Below, one piece after another: positions 5,874-7,337 of a DNA stretch of 7,337 nt. A model generated the notes under the pieces. That model was given only the letters and a program-made list of their open reading frames with translations. It did not search any database and was not told the origin of the DNA. Numbering within the stretch: position 1 is the first letter of the stretch; every line of letters starts with the position of its first letter. Origin of the DNA: Eubacterium sp. (GTDB lineage: Bacteria > Bacillota > Clostridia > Oscillospirales > Acutalibacteraceae); NCBI GenBank assembly GCA_029050995.1, contig JAIDLO010000220.1, forward strand, positions 1 through 7,337, written 5' to 3'. Made by a program: the position numbers and the translations under genes.

Positions 5874-6797
5874 TTATTTCCAGTTCTGAATAACAGACGG
5901 ATTATCAAAAATTTCATCAAGCTTTTCAAAGAACGGAACGCAATCGCCGTAATCCAAAGCACGATGATCTATTGCTACTGTAATCGGAAGAATGGAACGG
6001 ATTTCAATTTTTTCATTTCCGTTTTCATCAACCGTAACAACGGGACGCCTCTGAACAGCATCTATTGAAAATGCAGTAGTCTGCGGCGGAATGATTTCGA
6101 TTAAGAAGCTCATTCCCTTATGCTTTCTGTAAATCGAGCCGAGGTTTGTAATTGTAGTTGTACCCTGTTCAATATCATGCCTTGTAAATCTATCCTCAAC
6201 AGGAATTGCATAATACGCTTTTTTCTTTTCGCCTTTAAGATTTTTTACTCTGTGCGGACCAGGAACCTTTGAGCCGAACAGCTTATTCAGTGCACCGATA
6301 ATATTGCCTTTTTTAAGACCTTCCAGGGTATAGTTCAGAGATACCTGATACATCGTTTCATCCATATCGGAATTGTTTGCACGGCGAACAGTTTCATTAA
6401 TCTGCGTAGTCATTTCAGACAAGGACTTGTTTCCGATATCATGAAGATTAACGGTCATCATCAAGCCTGAGTTCAGAATAACAGGCATAGATACATCAAT
6501 ATTGTCGTGATAATTGAGCGTACCTCTTACAAGCTTTCTTCTGAAATCAAGCGTGCAATTCATTTTAGGTGCTTCCTTAAGACCTTCGCAGATTACCTTC
6601 ATAACAGCTGTATTGATTGTTACCTTTTCTGATTTATCTTTTGCATCTGCATTAACCTTTTTAAGCTCTTCAAGAAATTCTGTTACATCAGCTTCATAGC
6701 CGAAGGCTGCATGGGGAATCTGCTCCCAGCTTTCAACAGTCATATTTGATACAATTTTTCTTGCAATTCCAAAGTATTCTTTTTTATATATAGCCAT
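5874..6797 (-). CDS. Stand-alone 2-oxoacid dehydrogenase E2-type acyltransferase domain (CAT-like fold)
   Basis: This 307-residue protein matches the catalytic domain of dihydrolipoamide acyltransferases, which shares its fold with chloramphenicol acetyltransferase and works as a trimer. Visible features are an N-terminal core strand region, IDVSMPVILNSGLMMTV (about 100-116) matching the E2 substrate-channel block, ITNLG (216-220) matching the conserved S/T-N-x-G, and DHRALDYG (277-284) with catalytic H278. It lacks the lipoyl and E1/E3-binding domains and the linker of true E2 proteins, and no dehydrogenase subunits are adjacent. It is therefore probably a free CoA-dependent acyltransferase of unknown acceptor. 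Canonical DHRxxDG is changed to DHRxxDYG. AGGAG lies 10 bases before ATG 6797 and only four before an alternative ATG at 6803. Confidence 0.8.
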   Translation of the reverse strand: MAIYKKEYFGIARKIVSNMTVESWEQIPHAAFGYEADVTEFLEELKKVNADAKDKSEKVTINTAVMKVICEGLKEAPKMNCTLDFRRKLVRGTLNYHDNIDVSMPVILNSGLMMTVNLHDIGNKSLSEMTTQINETVRRANNSDMDETMYQVSLNYTLEGLKKGNIIGALNKLFGSKVPGPHRVKNLKGEKKKAYYAIPVEDRFTRHDIEQGTTTITNLGSIYRKHKGMSFLIEIIPPQTTAFSIDAVQRRPVVTVDENGNEKIEIRSILPITVAIDHRALDYGDCVPFFEKLDEIFDNPSVIQNWK

Positions 6798-6842
6798 AAT
6801 CATCTATCTCCTTTAACGGCAAATTTTTGATTTGCATGTATA

Positions 6843-6872
6843 ATAATATCTTTTCCAAAAAATCTCAATCAA
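6843..6872 (-). promoter_or_regulatory. Probable promoter of the acyltransferase gene
   Basis: On the minus strand TTGATT (6872-6867) is followed after 18 bases by TATTAT (6848-6843), both close to consensus. This would leave a short leader of about 40 bases to the ATG. A 19-base palindrome lies just upstream (6889-6907), where an activator or repressor could act. Confidence 0.45.
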
Positions 6873-6888
6873 CTTTGCTTTACATAGC

Positions 6889-6907
6889 TGTCAACCTTTG
6901 GTTGACA
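6889..6907. promoter_or_regulatory. Perfect 8-bp inverted repeat, candidate operator
   Basis: TGTCAACC-TTT-GGTTGACA is a perfect inverted repeat with a three-base centre. It lies between the membrane-protein gene and the acyltransferase promoter. No T-run follows on either strand, so it is not a terminator. Its size and symmetry suit a dimeric repressor of MarR, TetR or similar type. No matching regulator is inside the window. Confidence 0.45.
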
Positions 6908-6962
6908 TTGAAAAACGCCCATTTTAAGCCAAAAAACAAGTTTTATATTGTTTCAGCTCTTC

Positions 6963-7325
6963 TTATTTTATGCCTGCACAAACACAATAGAAGATCGGAA
7001 TTGTTAAAAATACCAACCACATCGGATGCCACAAATTCATAAAGAATCCAAACAACAGAAAAACAATCAATGCTAAAACAGGATAGCAGAAGATAATCGG
7101 CTTTTTCTTTTTTACTGCGATAACGCCCGTATAAAAAAGCGGAATGGTTAAGAATACAATCCAACCGATCATCCAGCCTTTGGCTCCGAAAACAGCACCG
7201 AGAATGGCATAAAGAAATACCATTATAACGGGATAGGAGCGAAACAGCCAGCCGCCTTTTTCATAAGGCTTGCTTGTTTTATTCTCCTGCATTTGCGGAT
7301 AGATTATTTCTGTTTGAGGATTCAT
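6963..7325 (-). CDS. Small four-helix membrane protein with internal duplication, possibly the C-terminal part of a longer protein
   Basis: This 120-residue frame has four hydrophobic helices at about 31-47, 50-69, 78-97 and 101-117. Two halves are clearly related: 31-65 and 81-113 both start YPV and end (W)xVFLTIP(L/I)FY, separated by a KKKKP loop (72-76). The region before residue 30 is polar and proline/glutamine-rich. No ribosome-binding site is visible in the 12 bases before ATG 7325, and the frame stays open to the window edge, so the true start may lie outside. I recall similar WHP.W..FLTIP.(Y/F)Y segments as membrane tails of Clostridia proteins that begin with a helix-turn-helix domain, so this may be the tail of such a membrane-anchored regulator. 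Function otherwise unknown. Confidence 0.7.
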   Translation of the reverse strand: MNPQTEIIYPQMQENKTSKPYEKGGWLFRSYPVIMVFLYAILGAVFGAKGWMIGWIVFLTIPLFYTGVIAVKKKKPIIFCYPVLALIVFLLFGFFMNLWHPMWLVFLTIPIFYCVCAGIK

Positions 7326-7337
7326 AAAATTCTGATT

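Noticed and set aside
6902..6930. TTGACA at 6902-6907 as a plus-strand promoter
   Set aside because: The sequence 17 bases downstream is TAAGCC, not a -10 box, and no plus-strand gene follows within the window.
6907..6962. Terminator for the membrane-protein gene
   Set aside because: Only a weak AT-rich stem (AAACAA/TTGTTT on the minus strand) followed by a few T residues can be drawn; too little support to list.
6827..7042. Plus-strand 71-codon frame spanning the acyltransferase/membrane-protein spacer
   Set aside because: It has no ribosome-binding site, no recognised family, and overlaps the membrane-protein gene on the opposite strand. The palindrome at 6889-6907 inside it fits better as a regulatory site.

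Overview
The window looks like chromosomal DNA from a low-GC, Gram-positive anaerobe of the Clostridia (Oscillospiraceae/Ruminococcus- or Eubacterium-like). This is inferred from AT-rich spacers, strong AGGAGG ribosome-binding sites, consensus TTGACA/TATAAT promoters, hairpin-plus-T-tract terminators, a Firmicutes-type intergenic repeat with a CTTCCCCTTGAGGGGAAG palindrome, and protein families frequent in gut Clostridia. No mobility gene is present.

Layout. 1-131: a consensus promoter fires leftward into a structured leader resembling the yybP-ykoY (Mn2+) riboswitch; its gene lies off the left edge. 132-462: no gene, but three small hairpin repeats (187-299) and a longer inverted-repeat element (329-449) that supplies a terminator for the next gene. 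463-3242, minus strand: a two-gene operon, a class III (glutamate-1-semialdehyde-mutase-like) aminotransferase followed by a class II aldolase whose second half is a degenerate copy of the aldolase fold. 3243-3514: divergent control region with promoters and palindromes. 3515-5816, plus strand: a TetR-family regulator followed after 28 bases by an FGGY carbohydrate kinase, closed by a strong terminator. 5874-6797, minus strand: a stand-alone catalytic domain of the 2-oxoacid dehydrogenase E2/chloramphenicol acetyltransferase fold, without lipoyl domain. 6963-7325, minus strand: a small four-helix membrane protein made of two similar halves; its reading frame stays open to the window edge.

How the genes may work together. 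The central four genes form a compact, divergently transcribed locus around one local regulator. Kinase plus class II aldolase is the classic pair for breaking down a sugar or sugar derivative: phosphorylate, then cleave to a triose phosphate and an aldehyde. The aminotransferase suggests that the substrate or one product carries an amino group, or that an aldehyde is disposed of by amination. The substrate cannot be read from the sequence. Kinase residues at the usual xylulose contacts differ from xylulokinase, and the aminotransferase has no heme-biosynthesis neighbours. This locus is the best candidate here for an undescribed pathway. The acyltransferase and the membrane protein are probably separate transcription units.
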